Positions 27,764 to 36,904 of a stretch of DNA of 61,878 nt are shown here, piece by piece. The stretch covers positions 1 to 61,878 of the forward strand of contig CAMVLT010000018.1 of assembly GCA_947168395.1 (NCBI GenBank), read 5' to 3'. The notes under the pieces were generated by a model, which saw nothing but the letters and a program-made list of their open reading frames with translations, was not told the origin of the DNA and ran no database searches. Both the position numbers and the translations under genes were made by a program. The DNA comes from an uncultured Prevotellaceae bacterium. GTDB lineage: Bacteria > Bacteroidota > Bacteroidia > Bacteroidales > Bacteroidaceae. How positions within the stretch are numbered: position 1 is the stretch's first letter; each line of letters starts with the position of its first letter.

Positions 27764-27823
27764 CAAAGATACGAAATAATTGACAATTGACAATTGATAA
27801 TTGATAAATATTTTGTATCTTTG
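27764..27823. promoter_or_regulatory. Divergent promoters between menB and the nucleoside kinase gene
   Basis: A minus-strand TATCTTTG at 27764-27771 faces menB, and a plus-strand TATCTTTG at 27816-27823 faces the kinase gene. Between them is a short tandem array of ATTGACA/ATTGATA words (27778-27808). Confidence 0.7.
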
Positions 27824-27843
27824 CAATCAAAATCCCAATAACT

Positions 27844-29529
27844 ATGTTACAAATCCGCTGTAAGAACAACAACATCACGAAAAGTTTCCCTGAGGGATGC
27901 TCGTTGTTAGACGTCTATCAGGAGTACGCTGAAGAGTTGCAGCTACCCTACCCCGTGGTCTCGGCCAAAGTGAACAATGCCTCGCAGGGGCTGAAGTTCA
28001 GGCTCTACCACAACCGCGACGTGGAGTTTCTCGATGCCCGTGAGGGTTCAGGCCGTCGCGTCTATGTACGTTCGCTGAGCTTTGTGCTTTACAAGGCCAC
28101 CAGCGATTTGTTCCCCGGTTCGAAGCTGTTTATTGAGCATCCACTGGCTCGTGGCTACTACTGCAACTTCAAGAAGAAGCAGAACCGTGCGGCGGTTGTG
28201 ACCGATGAAGACGTGGAGCGGATAAAGGCCCGCATTCAGGAGATAATCGACCTCGACATGCCTTTCCGCCGCAACGAGGCGACCACCGAGGAGGCTGTGC
28301 GCATATTTGCGGAGCGCGGTTTCCAGGATAAGGTGAAATTGCTGGAGACCAGCGGAACGGTATATACCGATTATTATACGTTAGGCGAGACGGTGGACTT
28401 CTACTACGGCCCGTTGGTGCCGTCGGCCGGCTACCTGAAGGTGTGGGGGCTGGAACGCTACGGCGACGGACTGCTGCTGCGCGTGCCCGACAAGAACAAC
28501 CCGTCGGTGCTGGCCGAGAAGGTGGACCAGCCGCGAACGTTCGAGATGTTTGCCGAGAAAGGGCGGTGGGACATCATCATGCGGCTCTCGAATGCCGGCG
28601 ATGTCAACAAAGCCATACTCCGCGGCCACGCTTCAGAGCTGATCCAGGTGAGCGAGGCGTTGCAGGAGAAGAAGATTGTGAAGATAGCCGAGGAGATAGA
28701 CACCCGCTTCCACCGCCGCAAGAAGCCTATACGGATAGTGCTCATCACGGGGCCCAGCAGCTCGGGCAAGTCAACCTTCTGCAAGCGGCTGTCGGTACAG
28801 CTGTTAGCGTGCGGCCTGCGGCCCTACTCGTTCTCGACGGACGACTACTTCGTGAACCGCGCCGACACGCCGAAGTTGCCCAACGGTCAATACGACTTCG
28901 ACAACATCGAGACGGTGGACTACCAACTGTTGGGAGAGCACTTGGAAAGACTGATGAAGGGCGAGGCGGTGGAAGTGCCGGAGTACAACTTCGTGACGGG
29001 CAAGCGCGAGTTCAACGGCAAGAAACTGCGGCTACAGAACGACAGCGTGCTCATCATCGAGGGCATCCACGCCCTGAACCCGCTGCTGACACAGCACATT
29101 GACAACTCCTTGAAATACAAGATATATATATCGGCGCTGACCAGCATATCGCTTGACGACCACAACTGGATTCCGACACAGGACAACCGGCTGCTGCGCC
29201 GCATCATACGCGACTACAATAAGGGAGCCTTTACAGCCCGCGAGACCATCAGCCAGTGGCGCAGCGTGTGCGAAGCCGAGGATCAATGGATATTCCCATA
29301 CCAGGAAACAGCCGACGTCATGTTCAACTCGGCGCTGAACATTGAGTTTGCCGTGCTGCGCACCCATGCCGAACAGATACTGTCGACCGTTCCGAAGAAC
29401 TGTCCGGAGTATGCCGAGGCCCACCGTCTGCTGAAGTTCATCCACTACTTCCTGCCCATCAGCGACAAGGAGATACCCCCCACCTCAATCATGCGTGAAT
29501 TCGTCGGAGGCAGCAGCTTCAAGTACTGA
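27844..29529 (+). CDS. Nucleoside (uridine-type) kinase with TGS-like N-terminal domains
   Basis: 561 residues. The first ~60 residues resemble a TGS domain (SFPEGCSLLDVYQEYAEELQ). The next ~180 are related to the threonyl-tRNA synthetase second additional domain, which includes an HPLARGYYCNF motif. The C-terminal half is a phosphoribulokinase/uridine kinase P-loop domain with GPSSSGKSTFCK near residue 303 and STDDYFVNR shortly after. Proteins of this composite type are common in Bacteroidetes and Firmicutes and are annotated as nucleoside kinases. The substrate is not proven by sequence. Confidence 0.88.
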   Translation: MLQIRCKNNNITKSFPEGCSLLDVYQEYAEELQLPYPVVSAKVNNASQGLKFRLYHNRDVEFLDAREGSGRRVYVRSLSFVLYKATSDLFPGSKLFIEHPLARGYYCNFKKKQNRAAVVTDEDVERIKARIQEIIDLDMPFRRNEATTEEAVRIFAERGFQDKVKLLETSGTVYTDYYTLGETVDFYYGPLVPSAGYLKVWGLERYGDGLLLRVPDKNNPSVLAEKVDQPRTFEMFAEKGRWDIIMRLSNAGDVNKAILRGHASELIQVSEALQEKKIVKIAEEIDTRFHRRKKPIRIVLITGPSSSGKSTFCKRLSVQLLACGLRPYSFSTDDYFVNRADTPKLPNGQYDFDNIETVDYQLLGEHLERLMKGEAVEVPEYNFVTGKREFNGKKLRLQNDSVLIIEGIHALNPLLTQHIDNSLKYKIYISALTSISLDDHNWIPTQDNRLLRRIIRDYNKGAFTARETISQWRSVCEAEDQWIFPYQETADVMFNSALNIEFAVLRTHAEQILSTVPKNCPEYAEAHRLLKFIHYFLPISDKEIPPTSIMREFVGGSSFKY

Positions 29530-29608
29530 GAGAAGTTATTTGTTGTTAAATTGTGTTATTTTGAAAGCTTTTGTGGTTTATATATTAGGTGAAACCAGAA
29601 AAAAAGCG

Positions 29609-29616
29609 TACCTTTG
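29609..29616 (+). promoter_or_regulatory. TACCTTTG promoter box for the str operon
   Basis: A TAnnTTTG match about 95 bp upstream of rpsL, giving a moderately long leader typical of ribosomal operons. Confidence 0.6.
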
Positions 29617-29711
29617 CAGCCCGAATTGCGTTTTCTATGAGGGCGCATTGCGTAAATAGCTGAATATAAACAAAATAATATATAACAAATAATTAAAAAA
29701 GTAAAAGTATT

Positions 29712-30092
<381 letters not shown>

Positions 30093-30275
30093 AAACTGAC
30101 CGGAGAAGGTCAGAAGGCCACCTCGAAGATAAAATATAAAGAGGTAAAGAAAAAGAAACAAATCCCGTTTTGCTGGAGAAATGTTATAAAGGTTGAGTAA
30201 ATGCTCAAGAGCGAGTGTTGAAGAACGTGCAAGAACAGCCCCCACGCAGACAAAAATCATTATTTAAACAAAAAA

Positions 30276-30752
30276 ATGAGAAAAGCAAAACCCAAGAAGC
30301 GCGTGATCCTGCCGGATCCCGTGTTCAACGACAAGAAAGTATCTAAGTTCGTTAACCACTTGATGTACGATGGCAAGAAATCGAAGTCATACGAGATTTT
30401 CTACAATGCCCTCGATACAGTAAAGGCAAAGATGAAGGACAACGAGAAGTCTGCTCTGGAAATCTGGAAGCAGGCTTTGGACAACATCACCCCTCAGGTG
30501 GAGGTGAAGAGCCGCCGTATCGGTGGTGCTACGTTCCAGGTTCCTACTGAGATTCGTCCCGACCGTAAAGAGTCTGTCTCTATGAAGAACATGATTCAGT
30601 TTGCTCGCAAGCGCAGCGGTAAGTCGATGGCCGACAAGCTGGCTGCCGAAATCATGGATGCTTTCAATAATCAGGGCGGCGCCTTCAAGCGTAAGGAAGA
30701 CATGCACCGCATGGCTGAGGCTAACCGTGCTTTCGCACACTTCCGCTTCTAA
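30276..30752 (+). CDS. rpsG: 30S ribosomal protein S7
   Basis: 158 residues. Begins [20 protein letters not shown] and carries the conserved [20 protein letters not shown] region and the C-terminal [13 protein letters not shown]. It nucleates assembly of the 30S head and may repress its own operon, as in E. coli. The 183-bp gap after rpsL holds no recognisable gene. Confidence 0.98.
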   Translation: MRKAKPKKRVILPDPVFNDKKVSKFVNHLMYDGKKSKSYEIFYNALDTVKAKMKDNEKSALEIWKQALDNITPQVEVKSRRIGGATFQVPTEIRPDRKESVSMKNMIQFARKRSGKSMADKLAAEIMDAFNNQGGAFKRKEDMHRMAEANRAFAHFRF

Positions 30753-30758
30753 TCTTCA

Positions 30759-30883
30759 CCCCCTAAGTCAGGGGGCCGGGGGTCTGAACAGACATCTGTA
30801 TTATTAAAATAGGTAAAAAGGATAATGTAACAATAAAGGGGGTAAGAACTTTTGTTCAGCCCCCACCCCCCGAACTTGGGGGG
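30759..30883. repeat. Pair of inverted REP-like palindromes between rpsG and fusA
   Basis: CCCCCT-AAGTC-AGGGGG at 30759-30775, followed by GGGGGTCTGAACA, faces TGTTCAGCCCCC, followed by CCCCCC-GAACTT-GGGGGG at 30866-30883. The two units of about 32 bp are inverted copies separated by about 65 bp. They could pair with each other in the mRNA between the S7 and EF-G genes. Confidence 0.7.
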
Positions 30884-30906
30884 AATGAAAAAAAGTAAAG
30901 AAAAGA

Positions 30907-33033
30907 ATGGCAAAACAAGATTTGCATTTGACGCGCAACATCGGCATCATGGCACACATCGATGCCGGTAAGACGACCACTTCGGAGCGCATCCTGTTCT
31001 ACACGGGTAAGACCCACAAAATTGGTGAGGTACACGATGGTGCCGCCACTATGGACTGGATGGCTCAGGAGCAGGAGCGTGGTATCACCATCACATCGGC
31101 TGCTACCACCTGCTATTGGGAGTGGAACAAAAACAAGTACAAAATCAACCTGATCGACACTCCGGGACACGTGGACTTTACCGCTGAGGTAGAGCGTTCA
31201 CTTCGTGTGCTCGACGGTGCCGTGGCCACCTACTCGGCAGCTGACGGCGTTCAGCCCCAGTCTGAGACGGTGTGGCGTCAGGCCGACAAGTATAATGTGC
31301 CCCGTATCGGCTACGTCAACAAGATGGACCGTTCGGGTGCCGACTTCTTCGAGACTGTCCAGCAGATGAAGGACATTCTCGGTGCCAACCCCGTAGTTAT
31401 CCAGGTGCCCATCGGTGCAGAGGAGAACTTCAAGGGTCTGGTTGACCTCATCAAAATGAAGGCCATTCTGTGGCACGACGAGACGATGGGTGCCGAGTAC
31501 GACGTCGAGGCTATCCCCGCCGACCTGCAGGCCGAGTGCGACGAGTGGCGCAACAAGCTACTCGAAGCTGCTGCCGAGTACGACGAGGCTCTGATGGAGA
31601 AGTATTTCGACGACCCCAACAGCATTACGGAGGAGGAGATTATCGCCGCCATCCGCAAAGGTACCATCGCTATGGAGTGTACCCCCATGCTGCTCGGCTC
31701 GTCGTACAAGAACAAGGGTGTTCAGCCCCTGCTCGACTACGTGTGTGCCTTCCTGCCTGCTCCGGTAGACGTGGAGGTCATCAAGGGTACCAACCCCAAC
31801 ACGGATGAAGAGGAAGACCGTCTGCCCTCAGAGAATGAGCCTACGGCAGCCTTGGCCTTCAAGATTGCTACCGACCCCTACATGGGCCGTCTGGTGTTCT
31901 TCCGTGTCTACTCTGGTTCTGTGAAGGCCGGTTCTTACGTCTTCAACCCCCGTTCGGGCAAGAAGGAGCGCATCAGCCGCCTGTTCCAGATGAACTCGAA
32001 CAAGGAAATTCCCATGGAGTCAATCGACGCTGGCGACATCGGCGCTGGTGTAGGTTTCAAGGACATCCGTACGGGTGACACCCTCTGCGATGAGGACAAG
32101 CCCATCGTGCTGGAGTCGATGACCTTCCCCGATACCGTGATTTCAATCGCCGTTGAGCCGAAGTCTCAGGCTGACGTGGCCAAGCTCGACAACGGACTTG
32201 CCAAGCTGGCTGAGGAAGACCCGACATTCACCGTCCGTACCGACGAGCAGAGTGGCCAGACCATTATCTCGGGTATGGGCGAGCTGCACCTCGACATCAT
32301 CATCGACCGTCTGAAGCGCGAGTTCAAGGTTGAGTGCAACCAGGGTAAGCCCCAGGTGAACTACAAGGAAGCCATCACCAAGACCGTCAACCTGCGCGAG
32401 GTCTACAAGAAGCAGTCGGGTGGTCGCGGTAAGTTTGCCGACATCATCGTCAACGTTGGTCCTGTGGACGACGACTGGAACATCCAGGAGAACGGCGGTC
32501 TGCAGTTCGTCAACGAGGTGAAGGGCGGTAACATCCCCAAGGAGTTTATCCCCGCTATCCAGAAGGGCTTCGAGAACGCCATGAAGAACGGTATCCTCGG
32601 CGGCTATCCTATGGATTCGCTGAAGGTGACTGTGCTCGACGGTTCGTTCCACCCCGTAGACTCCGACCAGCTGTCGTTCGAAATTGCAGCCATGCAGGCC
32701 TACAAGAACGCTTGCGCTCAGGCCAAGCCCGTACTGATGGAGCCCATCATGAAGCTCGAGGTGGTGACTCCCGAGGAGAACATGGGTGATGTCATCGGCG
32801 ACTTGAACAAGCGTCGTGGTCAGGTCGAGGGTATGGACGAGGCTCGCAGCGGTGCCCGTGTAGTAAAGGCTCAGGTGCCTCTGTCCGAGATGTTCGGCTA
32901 TGTAACAGCCCTGCGTACCATCACTTCAGGCCGTGCCACCAGCTCAATGGAGTACGACCACCATGCACCGTTGTCAAGCGCTATTGCCAAGGCCGTGCTG
33001 GAGGAAGTCAAGGGACGTGCTGATCTGGTATAA
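30907..33033 (+). CDS. fusA: Elongation factor G
   Basis: 708 residues with all five EF-G domains. GTPase motifs: [10 protein letters not shown] near residue 17, DTPGHVDFT near 86 and NKMDRSGAD near 140. The switch I region is well conserved. It drives ribosomal translocation with GTP. It belongs to the str operon after rpsG, with an inverted-repeat leader in between. Confidence 0.98.
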   Translation: MAKQDLHLTRNIGIMAHIDAGKTTTSERILFYTGKTHKIGEVHDGAATMDWMAQEQERGITITSAATTCYWEWNKNKYKINLIDTPGHVDFTAEVERSLRVLDGAVATYSAADGVQPQSETVWRQADKYNVPRIGYVNKMDRSGADFFETVQQMKDILGANPVVIQVPIGAEENFKGLVDLIKMKAILWHDETMGAEYDVEAIPADLQAECDEWRNKLLEAAAEYDEALMEKYFDDPNSITEEEIIAAIRKGTIAMECTPMLLGSSYKNKGVQPLLDYVCAFLPAPVDVEVIKGTNPNTDEEEDRLPSENEPTAALAFKIATDPYMGRLVFFRVYSGSVKAGSYVFNPRSGKKERISRLFQMNSNKEIPMESIDAGDIGAGVGFKDIRTGDTLCDEDKPIVLESMTFPDTVISIAVEPKSQADVAKLDNGLAKLAEEDPTFTVRTDEQSGQTIISGMGELHLDIIIDRLKREFKVECNQGKPQVNYKEAITKTVNLREVYKKQSGGRGKFADIIVNVGPVDDDWNIQENGGLQFVNEVKGGNIPKEFIPAIQKGFENAMKNGILGGYPMDSLKVTVLDGSFHPVDSDQLSFEIAAMQAYKNACAQAKPVLMEPIMKLEVVTPEENMGDVIGDLNKRRGQVEGMDEARSGARVVKAQVPLSEMFGYVTALRTITSGRATSSMEYDHHAPLSSAIAKAVLEEVKGRADLV

Positions 33034-33043
33034 CTCTAAAAAC

Positions 33044-33081
33044 GGAGTGCCGCTGAGCAAATGACTCTTTAGCGGCACTCC
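33044..33081 (+). terminator. 11-bp perfect hairpin between fusA and rpsJ
   Basis: GGAGTGCCGCT (33044-33054) pairs with AGCGGCACTCC (33071-33081). There is no T run after it, so it may be a processing or attenuation hairpin and not a full terminator. Confidence 0.6.
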
Positions 33082-33127
33082 ACAAACAAATAATAAATAG
33101 TAAATCATTTAATTGTAAATTACAAAC

Positions 33128-33433
33128 ATGAGTCAGAAAATTCGTATCAAGCTGAAGTCTTACGACCACAAGTTGGTTGACAAGTCAGCCGAGAAAATCG
33201 TGAAGGCCGTTAAGGCTACTGGTGCCATCATCAGCGGTCCTATCCCCCTTCCCACCCACAAGCGTATCTACACCGTTAACCGCTCTACCTTCGTTAACAA
33301 GAAGGCTCGTGAGCAGTTCCAGCTGTCAGACTACAAGCGTCTGATCGACATCTACAGCTCTACAGCTAAGACCGTGGATGCCCTGATGAAGCTTGAACTC
33401 CCCAGCGGCGTTGAGGTTGAGATTAAGGTCTAA
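33128..33433 (+). CDS. rpsJ: 30S ribosomal protein S10
   Basis: 101 residues: [20 protein letters not shown] at the start and [20 protein letters not shown] in the middle are diagnostic. In most Bacteroidetes the S10/spc operon genes (rplC, rplD and so on) follow rpsJ directly. Here a strong terminator and a convergent gene follow, so the ribosomal cluster is interrupted. Confidence 0.97.
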   Translation: MSQKIRIKLKSYDHKLVDKSAEKIVKAVKATGAIISGPIPLPTHKRIYTVNRSTFVNKKAREQFQLSDYKRLIDIYSSTAKTVDALMKLELPSGVEVEIKV

Positions 33434-33455
33434 TAAGACTCTACACTAAAATAAT

Positions 33456-33485
33456 AGCGATGCGGCAAGATATTGCTGCATCGCT
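33456..33485 (+). terminator. Rho-independent terminator after rpsJ
   Basis: AGCGATGC (33456-33463) pairs with GCATCGCT (33478-33485), with an inner GGCAA/TTGCT extension, followed by TTATTTTT. Confidence 0.8.
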
Positions 33486-33517
33486 TTATTTTTGGCAGGT
33501 TTTGCACTACACCTATA

Positions 33518-33718
33518 CTAACGGTGCTTGCGGTTGGCACGCTGCTCGCGGTACTTGGCCTTCTGACGGGCCGAACCGCTGCCGTGAGCACCAGTAATGT
33601 ACTGCTTCTTCTTGGCCTTGGTTTTCACCTTGCCTGCATTCGGGTCTTTCCTTTCGCCACCGCGGCCGAAGGAAATGCCGTTCTCCAGTATCTTTTGGAA
33701 ATCCTCTTCTCCTGTCAT
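33518..33718 (-). CDS. Small highly basic protein of unknown function
   Basis: 66 residues starting MTGEEDFQKILENGISFGRG, then a lysine/arginine-rich tail ending YREQRANRKHR. The C-terminal half resembles ribosome- or RNA-binding tails, but I do not recognise the family. It lies between the rpsJ terminator and a hairpin that follows the AICAR transformylase gene, so it could be read from upstream or from a promoter I cannot see. Confidence 0.6.
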   Translation of the reverse strand: MTGEEDFQKILENGISFGRGGERKDPNAGKVKTKAKKKQYITGAHGSGSARQKAKYREQRANRKHR

Positions 33719-33737
33719 AATCTTTATTAGTGTAATA

Positions 33738-33759
33738 CCCCTCCATAGTCATGGAGGGG
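33738..33759 (-). terminator. 9-bp perfect palindrome between transformylase and small basic gene
   Basis: CCCCTCCAT-AGTC-ATGGAGGGG. It lies just beyond the transformylase stop codon. The layout (palindrome, then GGGGTGGG) resembles the REP-like units near 30.8 kb, so it may be both a repeat copy and a terminator. Confidence 0.55.
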
Positions 33760-33773
33760 CAGGGGTGGGTCAT

Positions 33774-34961
33774 TTAATGGTGGAACAGACGTACGCCGGT
33801 GAACGCCATAGCAATGCCGTACTTGTCGCAAGTCATGATGACATGATCATCGCGCACCGAGCCACCGGCCTGGGCAATATACTCTACGCCACTCTTGTGG
33901 GCACGCTCAATATTGTCGCCAAAGGGGAAGAAAGCATCCGAGCCGAGTGCCACCTTCGTGTTCTGGGCTATCCAATCCTTCTTCTCAGCAAGGGTCAGCA
34001 CCTCGGGCTGACGAGTGAAGAACTGCTGCCAGACACCGTCGCGCAGCACGTCATCGTGCTCGTCCTCGGAGATGTAGACATCGATAGTGTTGTCACGGTC
34101 GGCACGGCGGATTCCCTCCTTGAAGGGCAATTGGAGCACCTTCGGATGCTGGCGCAGCCACCAGATGTCGGCCTTATTGCCTGCCAGACGGGTACAATGG
34201 ATGCGGCTCTGCTGGCCGGCACCGATGCCGATGGCCTGGCCATCCTTGACGTAGCAGACGCTGTTCGACTGCGTGTACTTCAAGGTAATCAACGCAATGA
34301 TGAGGTCGCGCTTGGCCTCCGGCGTAAAGGTCTTGTTCTGCGTGGGGATATTCTCGAAGAGTGCGGGGTCGTCCAGGCGGATTTCGTTGCGGCCCTGCTC
34401 AAAGGTGATGCCGAAGCACTGCTTGGTCTCTACAGGAGCGGGACGGTAGGCAGGATCTATCTTGATGACGTTATACGTTCCCTTGCGCTTATCCTTCAGT
34501 ATCTCAATGGCCTCAGGGGTATAGTCGGGAGCTATCACGCCGTCACTCACCTCACGCTTCAGCAGCAGGGCGGTGGTGACATCGCAGGTGTCGGAGAGTG
34601 CCACAAAGTCGCCATAGCTCGACATACGGTCGGCACCTCGGGCACGAGCGTAGGCACAGGCGATGGGCGACTGGTCGAGTCCCTCAACATCGTCGACGAA
34701 GTAGATTTTCTTCAGCGTGTCGCTCAGCGGCAGGCCGACGGCGGCTCCTGCCGGCGAAACGTGCTTGAACGAGGCTGCAGCAGGCAGACCCGTGGCCTCC
34801 TTCAGTTCCTTGACCAACTGCCAGGCATTGAAGGCATCCAGGAAGTTGATGTAGCCAGGGCGGCCGTTAATCACTTCGATGGGCAACTCGCCCTCGGTCA
34901 TGAAGATGCGCGAAGGCTTCTGGTTCGGATTGCATCCGTACTTTAATGCTAATTCTTTCAT
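33774..34961 (-). CDS. purH: AICAR transformylase (C-terminal half of PurH, stand-alone)
   Basis: 395 residues from ATG 34961. It matches the AICARFT domain: KYGCNPNQKPSRIF at the start, SFKHVSPAGAA with the catalytic Lys-His pair, TQSNSVCYVKDGQAIGIGAG, and SDAFFPFGDNIE near the end. It transfers a formyl group from 10-formyl-THF to AICAR. The frame is open farther upstream to 35156, but a promoter box at 34991-34998 makes that extension unlikely. The matching cyclohydrolase half is at 12313-12906. A stand-alone AICARFT paralogue beside a full PurH occurs in some Bacteroidetes; no full PurH is in this window. Confidence 0.9.
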   Translation of the reverse strand: MKELALKYGCNPNQKPSRIFMTEGELPIEVINGRPGYINFLDAFNAWQLVKELKEATGLPAAASFKHVSPAGAAVGLPLSDTLKKIYFVDDVEGLDQSPIACAYARARGADRMSSYGDFVALSDTCDVTTALLLKREVSDGVIAPDYTPEAIEILKDKRKGTYNVIKIDPAYRPAPVETKQCFGITFEQGRNEIRLDDPALFENIPTQNKTFTPEAKRDLIIALITLKYTQSNSVCYVKDGQAIGIGAGQQSRIHCTRLAGNKADIWWLRQHPKVLQLPFKEGIRRADRDNTIDVYISEDEHDDVLRDGVWQQFFTRQPEVLTLAEKKDWIAQNTKVALGSDAFFPFGDNIERAHKSGVEYIAQAGGSVRDDHVIMTCDKYGIAMAFTGVRLFHH

Positions 34962-34990
34962 TGTTATGTGGATTATTATCGTTCTGGCTG

Positions 34991-34998
34991 CAAAGTTA
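34991..34998 (-). promoter_or_regulatory. TAACTTTG promoter box for AICAR transformylase
   Basis: A TAnnTTTG match on the minus strand, 30 bp upstream of the ATG at 34961. Confidence 0.65.
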
Positions 34999-35062
34999 CA
35001 AAAATAACCGCAGATTACGCAGAAAAAAGAATAAAAAAACATTTCAATCTGCGCAATCTCCA

Positions 35063-35166
35063 CTAACGTTTGATCTTGCCGAACAAGTCGAAGTGAGTAC
35101 CAGTGTTTATCAATCCTTGCTTCGGCCTTACTTTTAGAAATGATTACCAGAACCATCTCGCTATGA
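35063..35166 (-). pseudogene. C-terminal remnant of a RelE/YafQ-like toxin
   Basis: The minus strand reads NTGTHFDLFGKIKR and then TAG at 35065-35063; RTGTHSDLFGK-type endings are typical of RelE/YafQ mRNA interferases. Farther upstream, in another frame, is DHSEMVLVII, which fits the strand just before that motif. About 30 bp containing the repeat TTGCTTCGGCCTTAC (35117-35131) separates the two pieces and breaks the frame. Only the last ~25 codons of the gene survive. Confidence 0.5.
35117..35131. repeat. Copy 1 of the TTGCTTCGGCCTTAC repeat
   Basis: An identical 15-mer occurs at 35951-35965. Both copies interrupt degenerate genes. Confidence 0.65.
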
Positions 35167-35220
35167 TCCTCAGTTGTTATCTACCTCGCTCACTTCCTCG
35201 GTCTGCTCTCAGACTGGATC

Positions 35221-35502
35221 GTGAACTTCGTACGCCACCAGATGAAGAAAGAGAACGAAAAACGCAAGAAGGCAGACCCAAACCCGAAAGCAGAATACCC
35301 CACGCCATACTGGACGGAGATAGTACGGATCATGAGCACGCAGAAGGCGGTGACCTCGGAAGCCGTCAATGCGATGGGCGAGAAGGTCGAAATGAGAATA
35401 TGCAGCACGCCAACGGAACAGGCCGCTGACATCTACTCCATGTTGAACTACAAGAAAATGCCGTTCCGAAAAATCAAAATCTGTAGAACACAGTCAGCAT
35501 AG
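35221..35502 (+). CDS. Hypothetical protein or C-terminal fragment
   Basis: 93 codons from GTG 35221, starting NFVRHQMKKENEKRKKADPN. The frame is open upstream to 35167 without an ATG (SSVVIYLAHFLGLLSDW), so it could be the tail of a lost membrane protein. The rest (YPTPYWTEIVRIMSTQK, DIYSMLNYKKMPFRKIKI) looks like a folded domain, but I do not recognise it. It lies among pseudogenes and has no clear promoter. Confidence 0.35.
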   Translation: MNFVRHQMKKENEKRKKADPNPKAEYPTPYWTEIVRIMSTQKAVTSEAVNAMGEKVEMRICSTPTEQAADIYSMLNYKKMPFRKIKICRTQSA

Positions 35503-35652
35503 CGAGAATGTGCAAATCGCTGATTAGCAAGAAAAATCAGACTTACAGCGTCAAAGTTGGGTTAAGCAAACGAAAATTATCTACAGTAATGCGTTTTACA
35601 AACATACTTATTCTTTTCTATATGGTGGCAAGTTAGATCTTCATACGTTCTT

Positions 35653-35958
35653 TCAACCGACATTTATTACCCACATTCCATCATTATCCTTGCCTTCACG
35701 CTTCAAAACACCAATCTTTTGCATAGCAGAAAGGTCGCGCTCGATGGTGCGTTGGCTCACCGACAGCATCTCCGACATTTGTTTGCCGGTAATTGTCGGA
35801 GATTCTTTAATGAGATTGAGTATTTTCTGTTGACGTTCAGTGAGTTTCGTCTCCGACATGTCTCCGTCATGGTCTCCGTCATTCGGGGTGTCGGAGTATG
35901 TGTAAACGAAAGATGGAGTCATATAATGTATGGCCGAAGCAAATCGGTCTTTGCTTCG
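35653..35958 (-). pseudogene. C-terminal winged-helix remnant of an AlbA_2/Schlafen-type ATP-binding protein
   Basis: The frame carries LTERQQKILNLIKESPTITG then KQMSEMLSVSQRTIERDLSA and REGKDNDGMWVI. This is the C-terminal helix-turn-helix of the large AlbA_2/AAA_4 (RecG-like) regulators common in Bacteroidetes. The open frame starts without a normal initiator near 35958, and the catalytic N-terminal ~350 residues are missing. An internal ATG at 35922 could still express an 89-residue DNA-binding protein. Confidence 0.6.
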
Positions 35959-35965
35959 GCCTTAC
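35933..35965. repeat. Hairpin with copy 2 of the TTGCTTCGGCCTTAC repeat
   Basis: GGCCGAAGCAAA and TTTGCTTCGGCC form a 12-bp perfect stem over a 6-base loop. The right arm continues into CTTAC, which completes the 15-mer shared with 35117-35131. The repeat sits where the AlbA_2-type gene loses its reading frame. Confidence 0.6.
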
Positions 35966-36025
35966 CTTGATTATGCAAACTCAGTTATCCTTTTGTGAAC
36001 CGTACCGCTGTGATGTATTTCATTT

Positions 36026-36658
36026 TCATTTAGCACCAACCTTTAGCGTACGATCAGCAATTTTCACAATGACTGCTCTGCCATGTATTTGATCAGTGGT
36101 AACCTTTGCCAATCCTCCACAACTTACGGCTCGTCCTATTTCATGTCCATCAGCCAAATAGACCTTAACGGGTGTACCCTCTGCAGCACCCTCAACCAAG
36201 ACCATATCACCAACAATCTTCACAGAAACGGGTAAAGAACGAATTTTATCCACGCCATTAACTCCTTCCTCTATGTTATAGAAGTCATTCCATCCTGTAG
36301 TAGCTTTATATTTTTCAATCGTTCCTAATGGCACATACAGGGTTGCTTTGTAGAAGACATTGGAGGGAAAAGTACTATCATATGATATTTTTCCATCAAT
36401 ATAAAACGGATTCTCTATCAGCGATACAACAGAGAGGATGTTGAAACAATCTTTAAAAGCCCCAACTCCAATGTCAGAAACAGAACTACCAATAGTGACG
36501 GAAGTAGGACTTCTACAGTCTTCGAATGCCCTAGCACCAATGCTCTTAACAAAATTTGGAATAATGACAGTGGCAAGACCACGGCAACCTTCGTATTTGC
36601 AACCTGTTGTGCACCAATTAGTTTTGGTTGAAACGGTAGAAAAGTGTTGACGGAGATT
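36026..36658 (-). pseudogene. C-terminal part of a BspA-like leucine-rich repeat surface protein
   Basis: An open minus-strand frame of about 210 codons without an initiator contains leucine-rich repeats of the BspA/TpLRR type (SIGARAFEDC, SVTIGSSVSDIGVGAFKDC). It then carries the family's typical exit sequence LYVPLGTIEKYKATTGWNDF and a C-terminal sorting-like domain. It stops at TGA 36026. The signal peptide and most repeats are missing, and a stop codon closes the frame at 36659. Such proteins are exported surface adhesins in Prevotella and Tannerella. Confidence 0.75.
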
Positions 36659-36904
36659 CTATGGATGGAGAAAAAAGCTAAGAATTAACGTTTTTAACTA
36701 TTATAAACCACAAAACGCGCGATTTTGTGCAATATTTTTCACTTGTCAATACGAGTAGGGCAACGAATATAATGCAACCCTTGCTTCTTGCCCTTTCCAA
36801 GTTTGTTGAATAGGTTGAATGACTTTTATCCTAATGATACGAAGCCTCTCGTTGTTCACTATTGGTTCAAACAGGAATTTATGTTCATAGAAATTGGCGC
36901 ATTT

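Noticed and set aside
33597..34946. 449-codon plus-strand frame
   Set aside because: It is the antisense of the AICAR transformylase gene; it has no recognisable domain and the opposite strand has clear family motifs.
34962..35156. N-terminal extension of AICAR transformylase
   Set aside because: It reads through a promoter box and through the toxin remnant in another frame.
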